A stretch of DNA of 64,000 bases from Karstenula rhodostoma CBS 690.94 (GCA_010093485.1 MU001507.1:1004844-1068843); one strand, 5' to 3'; counted from the first letter of the stretch, positions 35,363-47,907 are shown. The notes: generated from the letters alone by a model not told the origin. Numbers and translations are program-made.

Positions 35363-35695
35363 TCACGCTCCCCTCCTCACACCGCTCTCCGGGTCGACCC
35401 TGGCATACGCTGGCGGCGGCGGCTGGAGCTCAGGCTCTGCGCCATACATCCCAAGCACAGTCTGCTTCTGCAACTGTGGGTTCTGGCGTTGTGCTTGGGC
35501 TTGGACGTTGCGCATCTTGTGCTTGCGGTGCCGAACGCAGAGCAGGGCGATGACCACGAAGACGAGGAAAATAACCAAGGCGACGATGGCGCCGATGATG
35601 ATGCGGTGCGGTTCGCATTCTCGCATGTAGAGGTAGTCGGTGCAGTTGTAGCCTGAGTAGCGGCGGGCGAGAGTAGACAGGTTGGTGGGCGGCAT
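35363..35695 (-). CDS. Small single-pass membrane protein with PPxY motif
   Basis: A single exon of 110 residues. A short N-terminus with two Cys (YNCTDYLYMRECEPHR) precedes one strongly hydrophobic helix (IIIGAIVALVIFLVFVVIAL). A basic stop-transfer RHRKHKMR follows, then a Gln-rich cytosolic tail and PPPPAYARV near the end. PPAY fits the PPxY consensus bound by WW domains of Rsp5/Nedd4 ubiquitin ligases, and single-pass proteins with a short PPxY tail often act as membrane adaptors for that ligase. That role is inference. Start at ATG 35695, with a stop-rich leader upstream. I do not recognise a named family. Confidence 0.75.
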   Translation of the reverse strand: MPPTNLSTLARRYSGYNCTDYLYMRECEPHRIIIGAIVALVIFLVFVVIALLCVRHRKHKMRNVQAQAQRQNPQLQKQTVLGMYGAEPELQPPPPAYARVDPESGVRRGA

Positions 35696-37421
35696 TTTTA
35701 GTAGAATAGTAGGTGATTAAGTGTTTGGGTTCGTTTTGTAGTCCCTTGGTGTGTTCTTTGTTGATGTAATTAATGTATATTGCGTGTTTGGATATGCGAT
35801 GGTAGATGGTAGATGTAGCAGGCCAGGCGACCCTCACGCTCCTTATTTACCACATCCAACATCACAGCCCCTCATTCACGCCTAATAACAGCCTCATGTC
35901 TCCCTAACTGTGCCCTTAGGGTTGTGCCGTGTCGGGTCCCTCGCGCGACCGTGACCGCTTGCGTTTTTTACTCCTGAGGCACACTGGCGACTCAGCCTCG
36001 CCCGCTGTCCGCCTTGCGAAAGCCGCTTACCTCACCGCCACATTTTGAGTTTTTTTAATGTCCGCAGCCTGCCGCGCCGGCGACATGCTTCCGGATCGCA
36101 ATGGCCCGCGAGACGTGGCCTCGTCCAGGGCGGAGGCACAGTACATAATGGTCGTGTGGACGGTCGTGGTGCGGGTTGCGAGCAAGGCGAACTTGCGAAT
36201 GAAGGTGCTGCGCACGGGGCAGTCGTACCTCGCGCGAAAGGCTCTGCGAAGGTATCGTGCGAATAAAAATGCGTTTGAAACTTTAGGGTATGCACGAATT
36301 TGCAATTGTTATACAAAAAAGGCAACCGGGTCAGGGTCGCAACAGCCCCCACATGAAAACGTTTTACATGTGCTAATTACAAGTGTCGTCGCCAGGAATG
36401 CAACGAAACTTGTCAGCGCCTGTGCCGCCTGGAAGGGATTTGGTCTTGGATTTTGTGTCGATATTGTGCGCACATCGCATAGCTATGAGAGCGAGGTTTT
36501 GTAGCATCTCAAGTGCGCTCGAGGTTCTCGCTGGAAGTGTGTAGTGCAAGATTCACATGCCAGTATTGAAGTAGGACAAAAGGAGTTCGAGCGTCGTACA
36601 AAAGTATGTACACCATCAACTACCACGATCGTGCCCTGCATTAGGCGGAGGCAGCAAGGCAGAAAAGTGATAGACATCTACACATGCCGTGCCAAGTCGT
36701 TGGATAGGGACGATAAGCTTTCAAGCATTACCATTGCTTCTCGCTACCAACAGCAAAGAAACTAGATCGGGACAATCAAACAACTTTGAGAGGGCACGAA
36801 CCGTTGTTCGGGGAGACCGAATGTTGCGAGTCCTACGCTTGGCACTCCGCGTGCTGTGAAAGAGATGGAAAGAAGACAGGTACGCCTCGAGGTGGCCTAC
36901 GAGGCGCATTTCAGGAGGAGAAAGCCACAAGGAGGTGGTGCCAGCCGAAGGTGAATATCATCCCACACTGCGACGTGGTAGTTAATCGTAAGTTCAAATT
37001 ATGGGCCTCGTGGTTGCGTCGTTGATCTAGTACAAGTCCAACGGACTGCACAGCGGCTCAGTGCTAGAGCAGTCGCCTGTCTGTGGCAGACAATCCGTAC
37101 GCAGGCGAAACTTCTGTCTCAAATGTGCAAAAGCATACTTCTGAAAGATCAGAGTGACGTGCAAGCCCTACCATCTTATACATGCGATTCCACCACAGCA
37201 CATGAATGTGAGCTCTCTCCCCCAGGCATACCAACACACTGGTAGTCCGAAATGGGTAGGTGGGTGACGATGTGTTTTCAAGCCCAACGTGCGTACAAGC
37301 CCCGCGTTAACAGTTACAGTTGCCAATAGCAGCAACCAATACCGGCAGGCAGGCGCACCATGAACCGCCATAGCCAATACAGGCAGATCACCTGCTTCTT
37401 GCGTGCGGTAAGGCAGTCCGG
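35696..37421. other. Intergenic, no gene supported
   Basis: Contains only short frames. A D-arm-like segment near 37050-37115 (GGCTCAGTGCTAGAGC) attracted attention but does not fold as a tRNA. The first ~350 bp is the promoter of the PPxY gene. Confidence 0.5.
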
Positions 37422-38094
37422 TTACCAATCCGCACATTCCAAAGCGTCCAGAATTGTGAAGCCAGCATCATCACGCCAAAACTGTGCCCTCTGCTCCATC
37501 GCCGTCTTCCAAAACAAGCTAGCGCTCGGATGCATCAAAAGTGTCGCAGGAGGTTGGCTTACCTGGGGCATGGAAGTCAGAAAAGGCCCATAAGCAAGCA
37601 AGCACCGTGACGGCACGTACCAACATTGATTTCCAACTTGCATGTTCGTGAAGAAGAATCTCGGCCCAGTGGTCGTCTAGGAGCGCCTCCTTTTCGTAGC
37701 GCATGTGTGCCACCATCTTCACGGTTCCCTCTTTGCCTCGATGCACGCCTATCACTCGCGTGTGGAACGATCCTGCCAGTTGATTTGCAAGAAAAGGATT
37801 GAACTTGAGCAATCGCCAGTCGCCAAGCTGACCATCATGATGTGCGGGCTCTAGGAAGAGAGCGCGGCGGATCGCCTTGGAAGAAGCAACCATGTATCTG
37901 AAGCGATGACATATGCGCTGAGATAGTAGCAGATCTTGTGCTGGAAGGTGCAGAAGTACCGCCTCCAGAATCTCGTAGGGGAGCTCTAGGAGAGTCGACT
38001 GCACATCACGTGCCTGGATCAGCTCGTTGGTGGAATGGGGCCGCAGAGATAAGGGGAGGCGTGCAGTCTCGGCAATTTGGCCGTTTTCTGACAT
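37422..38094 (-). CDS. F-box domain protein
   Basis: Exons 38094-37621 and 37562-37422 give 204 residues. The F-box lies at about residues 34-78 (LLELPYEILEAVLLHLPAQD and LLSQRICHRFRYMVASSKAI), with the expected LP, L-x-L and C-x-x-F positions. It should bind Skp1 in an SCF ubiquitin ligase. The C-terminal half has a block common in ascomycete F-box proteins (FNPFLANQL; HEHASWKSMLVSQPP) and probably selects the substrate. The second exon was found by splicing at ATGTTG/GTACGT with acceptor CCCCAG; reading through instead gives a premature, less conserved tail. Start at ATG 38094. The target is unknown. Confidence 0.85.
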
Positions 38095-39548
38095 GGCGCA
38101 GAGACTGGTAAGGTCGCGAACGCGACACAAGGCATTAGTAGGATCCTGTAGTGTTGTTCTGGATGCTTAAAGCAAGTCACGTTCGAGAAGCGGGGCTCGT
38201 GAGATTGGCAATAGGTGGAGTGATATTAAGGCGGCGAAGGCGTGCGCTAGCCTCTTCGAGATGTCACCTTACTTCGCCAAAGTGCTGCAAAAGCAAAAGC
38301 GCTCTCGCGGGAACAACGTGACGGGTGCATGTATTGATACTAGATTCAAATGTCATTCTGATATCAGCACATGGAATACGAAAACTCATGACCCAAGCTC
38401 CAACTACTTGCAAAGAAAACAGCGTCTGGTGTCCAAGGCCAACGTGAAAGATTTAGAGGGTGTCTTGAAAAAGTAAGAACAGCAATCCATCGTAACACCT
38501 TCCCACGAGATATTTGCCGAATACGCTTCCAATGTGGACATGTTCTAGACAAACTGAGCCCCACTCCCCGCGCTACGATCACAGTGACGTGGACTCTCGA
38601 CTCTTCAAAAGGTTAGCATGCGCAATCCGGCGCGCACAGATCTCGAAGCCTTCTATAAATCAGAATGTGTTGACGGGCTGATGGTCCTACTGCAGAATGT
38701 TCTAAAATTTCTGGCTGAGAAGCCTACTTCCAGTGCGGAGAAGGCAGTAATTGTCTCGCCAAGAGTTCGAGCTCGTACACGGACAAGCCTGGAAGTGCTG
38801 GAGTTGATACAGAAGAAACGAGTCTGCTGAGAAGGTGTAACGCCTGTGCAACACTTGGTGTCTGCCATCGGGTGTCCTCTTGCGCTGGAAGCCAATGGAT
38901 GACAAGTATGGTGATCGGTCGATTTCGTACTCGAACTTGTAGCTTCTATAGGTATGTAACTCTGAGCAATTACCGGTACCGGGGGGAAGCGGGAGTGGCA
39001 TCATGTGTCCGGGTCGGATCGGGTACCCGCATACACGGGCGGCTGCAACCAGGTGGCACAATCAATAGAGTTCGGAGTCCAACCAAGCCTTGTTCAACAC
39101 CATGGAAGATGTCCGCCTCCTCTCACCGACAAGCGCTCGCTAGGTGAGGCGAACAGCGCATTAACTAGCACAATCACCCTGAGCCCGATTGTTCAATTTT
39201 TGTCCGCGTATAATAATGCCGACAGTATTAGGTTGGTGGTCATTATGTGCACCATGTCCTACGAGCTTGTCTGCTCAATCTCGAACAAAGGTCCAAAGTT
39301 GACCAATGTAGTCGCCATGTAACTCCATGATTCAAAGATGCTGCTGGTCCTCCCATGTCCCGTGGTGTATCCTGGGGTGGCTTCTTCGCATATTGCCAGG
39401 TGTTCGTCTCATCCTGATATGTATGGAAGGGTCCTCTCCTTCTCTTCTTCGGACATGAATATTCAATCCCCAACGCTAACGTACGCTCGCATATTCGCTC
39501 AAGCTCGAGGTCGAACGAGGTGGTAATTCCAGACTAGAAGCTGCGCCT
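38095..39548. other. Intergenic, no gene supported
   Basis: Only short frames without splice partners were found on either strand. The first 100-200 bp is the F-box gene promoter. Confidence 0.5.
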
Positions 39549-40104
39549 CTACCAAGCTCGGCCATGATTGGGCGGAAGTTCTGGGCGGTCGAAGGCGTCT
39601 TCGTCTTTCGTGGTGGTATCTTGGACCACTGGTTTAGCATCATCGACCTGTGGGTATTGGCTGAGTCCCTTTTCCAGCATCCGAAATGTTTGGCCGTAGG
39701 CTTTAGAGGGTACTGCTTCTGGGTCGACGAGAAGCATCTCCGAGTCTATCATGGGCGCTCTGGGAGTCGAGGCGCTATTGGCTGGTGGTTTTACGAAAAA
39801 TTCCTCATCTTTCGATGGGTTTGGGCGCTCCACGCGCAGACTTCCCATGTCTCCAAATCGTTCTGCCAGAATCTTGCGAAGAACTCGTTCAACTTGCTCA
39901 TCGCTCGGGCCTTGCGAAGCCTGTTGCTGTTCAAGGAAGAGGACACGCTCGTGCAGAGCTCGAAATGCCGCCTCAGATCGACGTAGGAAGTCCTGGCTGA
40001 AAAGGTCAGCATGAGAGCACTTGATGTCCCGGGACTACCTACTACCAGTGAGCAATTTGATCGAACGAGCGGTTTATTTGATGAACTGTGTAGCTCCAAG
40101 ACAT
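39549..40104 (-). CDS. Small coiled-coil hypothetical protein
   Basis: Exons 40104-40046 and 39996-39549 give 168 residues. The first exon (MSWSYTVHQINRSFDQIAH) joins in phase to QDFLRRSEAAFRALHERVLF through donor CACTG/GTAGTAG and acceptor TTTTCAG. Residues about 20-75 are strongly helical with heptad spacing (LRRSEAAFRALHERVLFLEQ, VERVLRKILAERFG), so a coiled coil is likely. The rest is acidic and disordered with many Pro, Asp and Glu. No signal peptide or known domain was recognised. The reading frame is coherent across the intron, which is the main support for a real gene. Function is unknown. Confidence 0.65.
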
Positions 40105-41719
40105 TTTGGAAAGATGGTGAGTAGGTAGTGGCAGTTGTAAATGAGCGCTAGAAGCATACAGCACGCCATCAATGTAAGTCGCAGAGAAGAAGACGGGCAG
40201 TGCTTGTTAAAGTACAGTCAGGACAGCGAAGAGATTCCACCTGAGTGGTAGCGGCCGTGGCTGCCGTATGCAGGACCTGAGCCCTGTCAAGGTTCTGGAT
40301 ATTAACTGGGATACCGTGAGCGAGGCCAACCCGACACCGAATGTCAGCGGACGGACAGGGAGGTATAGGCGAACGGCTTCTTGTCTATCAAGCCTGCTTT
40401 GGTGGCGTGGCTGGCATCGACCATTGGATGGCCCAGAAGGATCCCAAAGGGACCAGGCACGGACATATCCACAGACAACGGGATCTGCAAGCAAAACCAG
40501 CGTCGCAGGTGGCCTCATCATTCTGGGGGCCAATTGCAACACGCGATGCGTTGTGTACATATCAGGGCAAGCCTGCGGGCACTTGTCGTGGGGTTTCTTC
40601 CTCCAGTCGCGCCAGCGCCGGCAACGCTCGATGGAGCCTAGCTAGATTTGCGACGCCGCCGGGGAGAGACAGCCGTCCCGCGCAGCCGCTCCCAAATGTT
40701 GCGCGGCGGCAAGCGGATGCGAGGGATGATGCACAAGAAGGGTGAGTGGTGGGCGCACCGTGGGCGCACCATGGGCTTTGCTGGAGGCGCTCAGACGCCA
40801 CATGTTCGATCGCGATCGCTGCTCCTGACCTTAGGCGCCCCCACCGCATTCCCTCCCCCCGGCCCTGCTATTGTTGGTGGGTCAGTCGGGCTATACGAGG
40901 CCATATCGCTGTCCGACGCGTGTCGGGATGTCCCTGGATGAGTCTGTTCAAGGCATGAAGTCTCAGCTCACGTGCCTGAAGTCTTGAAGCACCTCGATAT
41001 TATCCGACGCTATTGGCGGCATCCATTCCTATTGACGGTTGCTGCTGCACACTTACAACAACCTCTCGTGATCGGTGAGGCCGACGCACGCTCAGTAAAC
41101 ACAACATTCACCGTCTTTGTGCACACCTCGTGTCAAGCCAATAGTCGGTGCATTCTTGTTAGATGCGAATTTACCCATCCCAAGCAGCCTGTTCGATAAT
41201 CTGACGGGTTCTCACCATTGCCCGCGTTGTGTAAAGCTACTGTGGATTGACATAGGATGCGTGTCCCTCTGAGAAGCAAGTCGGGAGTAGCCGCATCGGT
41301 AGACTTAACAGCTCTAACTGCCCATGCCCCACTCATTGGCATCCTTGTTGCTTGCATGCGTACGCACTATGCAGGTTCTACTTAACTTCTGTATGCACGT
41401 CCCCACATCGCGCCTCCGCTACGGGACCCTCAGAACACCCCGGACGCATGCCCGCTGGCTCTTGTCTGGCACATACTGGATCCTAACTTACAGTACCACG
41501 GCGCGACCGCAAAGCATCCAGACATCACTGTGCAGATCATCATGAGTAGACATCATCAAAGAATCATGGATCGATGGCTTACCCTCCGGATCGCACTTAG
41601 GTGACCCGACGTAAGAACCTGAAGAAACTACAAAGCACAATCACAGCGCGGGACGTAGGGAACAAATCGCTGCGTAGGTCAATTATCTAAGCTTTGCTTT
41701 GTGTCTCCCTTTTCCCAAA
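40105..41719. other. Intergenic, no gene supported
   Basis: No coherent exon pairs were seen. The last ~200 bp is the likely promoter of the PAN-domain gene. Confidence 0.5.
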
Positions 41720-42789
41720 ATGTTGCTTCGGGCCATTGTTCTTCTGCAGGCAGCTGCGTGGGCCTTCCCCCAGAGCGGCGATAATCTGAGAATGGACGGT
41801 CCTAACTCTCCCCGGGTCATAGAGGCCCTGACAAACCCGGAAGTATATGAGTTTCTGACTCGTCATGAGCCACGCCTGGGCTTCGGCCTCCAGAGCCCAA
41901 TCAAGACTATATTCCGTACCCAAAGGAACAAGAAATGTGGTGCAGCAACAGGTTGCCCAGCCTGGGAAGGAGAAGTGAGCAATTGTTCGTCGCCGAATCA
42001 ATCCTAGCTGACTCGGAAGAAAGGTTCGTGAATTGAACGGCCGAGAATACCGGTTGTACTGTTTCAATGCCCCCTGGGGCTCATACCAATGGCTACCGGC
42101 AGTCCAAAGTCTCGAGGAATGCGAACAACAATGTCACGACCATCGACTGGATTGCAATGGACTTACCTACTATCCATCAACGAAGGCCTGCTCTGTCGTT
42201 TATTCAAAGGACGCCGCGCCATATGTCTTCGATAATGGAGTACAAAAGTTTGGGGCTATTCCGGTCGAGTCAAGCAGTACGTAACACCCCACATCAAAAG
42301 TCACACAACCGTTGACCATGACTGGAAATGTAGTGGCCTTCAGTGCGGGGATGCTCTGCCCCCTTCCCGGTGCTGATAACCAAGTCTATGACTTCGGTGA
42401 TAACCAGGAGTATCAATTCAAGCTGTCTTGCCGTAATCAATTCAAAGGTTCCCGTCAAGCACTAGGCCCCGTAAAAAACGCAGACGAATGCGGTGAACGA
42501 TGTGGAGCCGATAAGAACTGCTATGGCTTTCTCTACTATCAGCCAGCATTTCCTGGCGGTCGTATAGACGGAGCTCGAAGCTGCGATCTGGTCACGAGTG
42601 AGATCAACGATGGTGATTGGGTTCCTTTGTATAAACCAAATCAGTACCTCGCTGGTCTACGTGTTGCGGTGAGTGCAAGCGCGTGCTGATGGGCGTTATG
42701 GCTGATGATACCCACAGAGTGCAGATTGTGGAGACAAAGGCTTCTGTCAAGACGAATGCGGGAAGAGCGACAAGGGAGGTGAAGATTAG
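41720..42789 (+). CDS. Secreted protein with two PAN/Apple-like domains
   Basis: Four exons, 41720-41974, 42024-42276, 42334-42668 and 42718-42789, give 304 residues. The signal peptide is MLLRAIVLLQAAAWA. A ~70-residue linker with a small Cys pair (KKCGAATGCP) follows. The first PAN-like domain has YRLYCF, then LEECEQQCHDHRLDCNG (CX3CX6C), then a closing TKACSVVYS. The second has FKLSCRN, ADECGERCGADKNCYGF (CX3CX5C) and ARSCDLVTSE. The tail is Cys-rich and charged (SADCGDKGFCQDECGKSD). PAN domains bind carbohydrate or protein outside the cell. All three joins keep frame (WEGE/VREL, VESS/MAFSA, GLRVA/SADC). Secretion, size and Cys content fit an adhesin, lectin or candidate effector; this is inference. 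Confidence 0.8.
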
Positions 42790-45700
42790 ATGAGCTGGTC
42801 CGGAAGTTGATACGTGGCGGACTGTGTGACTCTAGCATTGAGGCCACCGACGTTTGTTTGGACACCATCGCGCCGGGCCGCGTCAGCCTCTCCTCATATG
42901 TAACACCATACGAGTCTTCCTTGTCGCCATCGATAGTCCTTCTTTAGCGAACACCAATCACTATTGAGCATATGCAACTTGATTGATATAGCAAACAGCT
43001 TTCCAACTCTCCAGCCCACTGCCTGCTGGGGAATCATCAAGTGCTTCTTCTGTATCTTCAACCAGATTCGTCTACCTATACCTTCACGAATATAGACGCA
43101 TAGAATATTGAAAGCACCAAGAGAGTATAGTACCATCCGTTCGCGCCACCATCAGAAGTTCTTGCTCGTGCAGGATCTGTAGCACTCTCGAGTATGTCGA
43201 TCGCCTCATTCGTAGGCAGCCACTATTGCATACGGTTAGCTCTTCCGCTATCCTGCCTGAACTCTCAGTTATCCTTCAGTCTGTGAAAACTCATGGGAAC
43301 CCAAGATGTATGACTCGAGCCACCCAAGCAACCCTTTACGTCCTAATCATTGACCATTGCAGATTCCTGTACCATGAAGCACACCTTCCAGAAGTTCCCT
43401 GCTTTTCAACTCCCTCCCCATTCGTAGGCAGGTTCGTCCCGAAAGTTGAGGTCCGCGTATGAACCAGATCGCCGATCACAACACCTCAACACCTGCACCT
43501 CGCTTACCCAAGGTGTTGTACAATTCCTCACCGTTTCGAGTTCTCTTTTCAGGGAATAGTCCATCCTGATATGCAAGCCAATATGTCCGCATGTCTGTGA
43601 TCTACAGTGAGCAACGTCTTCGTCCACGCGGCATTTACAACGTGCAGAACACTTTTCATTTTCTCTGAATCAGCAACCTAGTTCCCGGTGCCATAACATA
43701 TGTTAATGCGACTTGGAACAACATGGGCGCTCCCGGAAGTAGTCCCCCCTCATTTTAGGATTGGGCTATGCGACTGGCCGGGCCAAATGACGCTGGTCCC
43801 GAAGCCGCAAACACCGCGCTGATTGAGCTCTGTTAACATGAACCCGGTCTGTTGGTTCCGTGGTCGAAAGCACGGTTGCTCGCTTTTGCTAGGCGGGTTT
43901 GAGCAAGGTTGACGAGTCAGTCATGCACCAGGGTTGGGCGTGGGGGTCCGATGTCTAGATGCTTTGCCGGTACTTCTCAACTTCGGCAACGAGATGTGGC
44001 AAATTCCAAGGAGCTCGGGGCTATAGTATGGTCGTGCGGTCGACTTAGCATTGTTTCAACAGCCAACAGAAGGCGCGCACAGTGGGCACGTCTTGGCCGC
44101 TTTTTTGGTCCCTTCGTGCATTGGCAAAGCACAACGCCTTGTTGTCCCCCGCTTCATTGACTTATTCGCCCTCATAGTAATCATATACAATATACACAAC
44201 AGAAGGCACATTATGCGATCAGCGGTTCAACCAGAACGTCAGATCAGCCTGACAGAAGAAATTCGATTGTCCACAATAATTTCAGCCCAATTACAGGTAT
44301 CTTCGTAGAGTATTGGAAGTTTCTGGTTGTGCCATCTCGTCGAGTTCTTTCGCTGTGCCTTGCCAAAACACCACGACATCAATGTCAACTAAAAGGAGTT
44401 TTAGCGACGACAATAAAACGGGTATTCAATGCTCGCAAATGACTGTGACATTCCTTGACTATATCGTTCTTACTGACTGAAGTAGTAAGTTTAGGCATGC
44501 GTTGCCAAATAAACCAAAGTAAAAGCTCAAGGTGTATCGGCCAATCCTGCATTGCCCCTCTTAGGGCAACATATTTACTTCGTCTTTTGACAATATATTG
44601 TAACATATCTTATATTACACATAATTGCCTTTCACTTAACACCTTTTCAAGCGACCTTTTGGGGTGACACGCTAGGATCTCGCATGCTCTCATAGGAACA
44701 TGAAGACCGGATGTAAGCTAAGGCCTTTGCAGACGGATATAGAAAAGTTAAGCCTAGAGTGGCTTAAGCTACTATACAAGTTTAGAATCTTAACCTAATA
44801 CTGTATTGTCGGTGTTCACCTTCCCGTGAGATGCATGTTACTTACCCGCCACGCCGCCACGCAGGGCCAACAAAAGTCACACAACATTTCAATATCGCCC
44901 AGCTTCCAATAGCTATTTATTACTTACCAACGCATCACCCTAAGCTAGAGTCAGATCAAAGAAGCTAGTGACGTTCTTACCTGAGTAGCCTCTACACTGG
45001 TAAGGTGCGCCTCCGACATCCACCGTAGCGTTCCAACCTCACTCTATACCAAAAGCAAAACTCTAGGACTATAAACATGTGCCAACGGTTTCACAATTAC
45101 AGCAAAAGAAATAGATTAAGTAGGTCCAACGGTTCTGCTAGGGTAAAGGCCCACGAGTCAGCGCTCTGCTTCGCTTCCATCCGACCCACCACCCACACAC
45201 AGCAAGAAATTTCTGCAAAAACATACAACAGCGAGGATTCACATCTGGTCACCCACGATATTACTAATTCGCCGGTACACTGCTTATATATGGCTGAGCG
45301 GACGGGAAGCCTAGTTTTCAATGTCCTATGGTCGTATGTGAAAGAGATTGGTGCAAGCACCATATATATTGGCGGAGTATCATGTCGCGGCCCACCGATG
45401 TATTCTGAAACCGGGGCTGTTGTTACAGTGCCTCCTTCACTCCCAAGGATGCTTTGCAGCCCAGAGTACAGCTCCACCGTGACACTCATCAGGCTGCCCT
45501 AGAACTGGAGCTTTACCTCACTTCTTGTTGCTTTATCCGACTCGACTTCCAGGACGGGATAACAGGAGGACGATTTTTGATATCCTCAAGTAGGAAACAT
45601 ACATCAAGAACCGTAAAAACCGATATTGGCCCTGTACATATGTAGGCTTCATAGATCAAGAATCGAGGTTGAGATGGCTAGATTCGAACTGTTCTTGCGA

Positions 45701-46224
45701 ACACAGAACACATCAACGATGTTTCCGTCCTTGCGAGGTCGTCGCAAGAGAATCTGCGTCTGTGATTCAACTGTTACATCGATTCCTTGTCTCTGAGCAA
45801 CCTCTAGGAAGAGGCCGCAGCCTGGATACTGCGATGAGAACATGTAGCCCAGGCTCTGCCATCTGGAAAGCATGGCAGTTTTCATCGTCTAGGAGGGTAC
45901 ATGTACAGCGAGGATATGTAGCGGGTACGGCGGTGGACATGGTTATGCGATCTCGACACTTCTGACTGCAGGGGTGGTGTCTGTTGAGGGGAGCGCGTTG
46001 CCTTGTATGCACTGCACATCACCTTACGGGGGTGCAAGCCCTGCAACGTGTTAAGTGGTGACATGAATCTGTCTGAGCATCAATGCATCTTCGCTCAGCG
46101 GTACACCGGCAATTCTGGTACTTCGAGTCGATATACACACTCGTCCACTATAAAATATATACAATGAAATTGCAAGTGAACACGCATATCCACTCCACAC
46201 AGCACAATCCTCCCCACAAAAACC
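42790..46224. other. Long gene-poor region
   Basis: No complete gene is supported. On the minus strand 43222-43076 is open for 48 codons after a textbook branch point and acceptor (GCTAAC, then CAATAG) and ends in a hydrophobic helix, so it may be the last exon of a small membrane protein or a remnant. A 78-codon minus frame at 45885-45649 is possible but unsupported. 44160-45060 is AT-rich, like decayed repeat DNA. Confidence 0.45.
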
Positions 46225-47907
46225 CTATCTGTACAACTCTATCGCATCCAGGATAAAATTTGGCTGGAGAAACGTTGTTCCCGAGCTTCCACTCGCCACA
46301 TCGATAGTGATGGTATTGCTACCACTGACCAGTTTTCCAGACGGAATAGCAAAATCGTAGACCTCGCCAAACCCACGATAAGCACCCCTCGTGACTCCAC
46401 GCGAGTCGATTTTGGTGGGCGCTGCAGGCGTGGCGGGAGCATAGCTATTGATGACGGCGGACGGCCTAGCACCCGCGAAGGACAGGGTGGTAGCAACGCG
46501 GAGGGTGGCAGCGCCGGAGGCTTGCGCAGACGTAAGAGTAAACTTGATGGTGAGCGGGGTGTTGACGCTCTTGAAGAGGGCCATAGGGACGTCGGTGAGG
46601 GCGCTCGATCCTACGGTGTAGGTGAGAGGACCCCAGGATGACATGCGCGAATCGGATGGGTGCATGCGGAGGAACTTGTCGGCGTTCCGGAACCCCGTGG
46701 GTTGTCCGTCGTATTCTCCGATCTTGAAGAGCGTGGTATGCGACGGGAGGGAGCCGCTGATGTTGGCCGTGGTGGCCTTGCCCGCACTGACAGAGACGGA
46801 GCTCGAAGCGAGCTTGAACTCGCCCTGGTAGAACACCTGAGTGTAGGTGCCAGGCTTCATCGCAGGCGAGGTGAACTTGCCGGAGGAGTCGGCGTATACC
46901 CAGTACTGGTCGTTTGCGCTGTACCAGTGGAGGACCTTCTGGAGTCCGCTTGTGCCACCCGTTGCAGTGCCGGTGACAGTGCCTCGGCCACTAGGCGCCA
47001 CATATCCAGAGATACCCAAATCTGCAAAAAAGGTGGTGTCTGTGGTCTTTCCCGATGGAATGCCAGTGCGAGAGAACTGGAGACCATACGGGCCGTGCAG
47101 ACCCATGCGGTAGTTCTCGGTTTGAACGTGGCCGGAATTCATGTAAAAGTAGAGGTTGGTAGAGTCTCCAGCGTTGTTCGAGTTGATATCGCGGAAGAAC
47201 GGACCACCCGAGCTTCGTTCATACGAGTAAGAGTTCAGCAATATGCACGCGTGGATTACGTCGCTGTCGCGGTAGACACAGTGGGTGTAGTCGTCAATGA
47301 AGCGCTCGCTAGAGTAGAACTTGGAGCGAGTTTGGCCGCCGACCACGAAGACATCGCTACCCTCGACAGTGGAGGATGATCCCCCGGTAGTCGAGACGGA
47401 GCCGAACGGGTATTCAAGGGGGAGCTTAGAAGGCTGAAGGCGCGCGATGAAGCGTAGCTCTCCTACACTGGGCTCAGATGCGGTGTTGGTCGCCATCCAG
47501 ATCGTGGAGTCGCCAGACCTGATGACAATGTAATGTGTCAGAGTCGAGGTCGTGCAGGTGATCTTTGCATATTTGCCTAAGTTCAATCAGCGGTAGTTCG
47601 TTAGATTTAGCATGGCAACATTGTATTCAGAATTGCAGTAAATGAACTTACTATTGACAATTGTGCTGGACACCGTTGCGGAGCCGAGACCAGAGGAGAT
47701 GTGTGAACCAGTGCTCTGGTACTGAAACTCCTCGCCCCGATATAGAATCGAGGTAATGTCGCAGGAGTTCTTGTTCACCGTGACCTTAAACGCATTGTCT
47801 GAACCTGCATCTACAACGATGTTGTTGCCAGAGGTCGTGATGCCAAAAGCAGCTAGTGCAGAAGACGTGAAGGCAAAAGTCGCCAGCAGCGCGCTTTGGA
47901 GAAACAT
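46225..47907 (-). CDS. Rhamnogalacturonan lyase, polysaccharide lyase family 4
   Basis: Exons 47907-47652 and 47576-46225 give 535 residues. The secreted enzyme cuts the rhamnose-galacturonate backbone of pectin type I by beta-elimination (EC 4.2.2.23). A signal peptide ends at about residue 19 ([13 protein letters not shown]). The catalytic domain follows. The Lys of [14 protein letters not shown] (K171) and the His of [20 protein letters not shown] (H235) correspond to the catalytic pair of the Aspergillus enzyme. Then come the FnIII-like domain ([15 protein letters not shown] to [13 protein letters not shown]) and the C-terminal jelly-roll ([33 protein letters not shown]). The join is TIVN/SKYAKI; reading on without splicing stops after 21 residues. 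Likely induced on pectin. Confidence 0.95.

Noticed and set aside
37048..37118. tRNA-like segment (D-arm GGCTCAGTGCTAGAGC, GTGG in a loop)
   Set aside because: The D arm is convincing, but no anticodon arm with U33, no T-loop TTCGANN and no 7-bp acceptor stem can be formed. At best it is a decayed tRNA-derived sequence.
45649..45885. 78-codon minus-strand frame
   Set aside because: Plausible peptide but no promoter, splice or family evidence.
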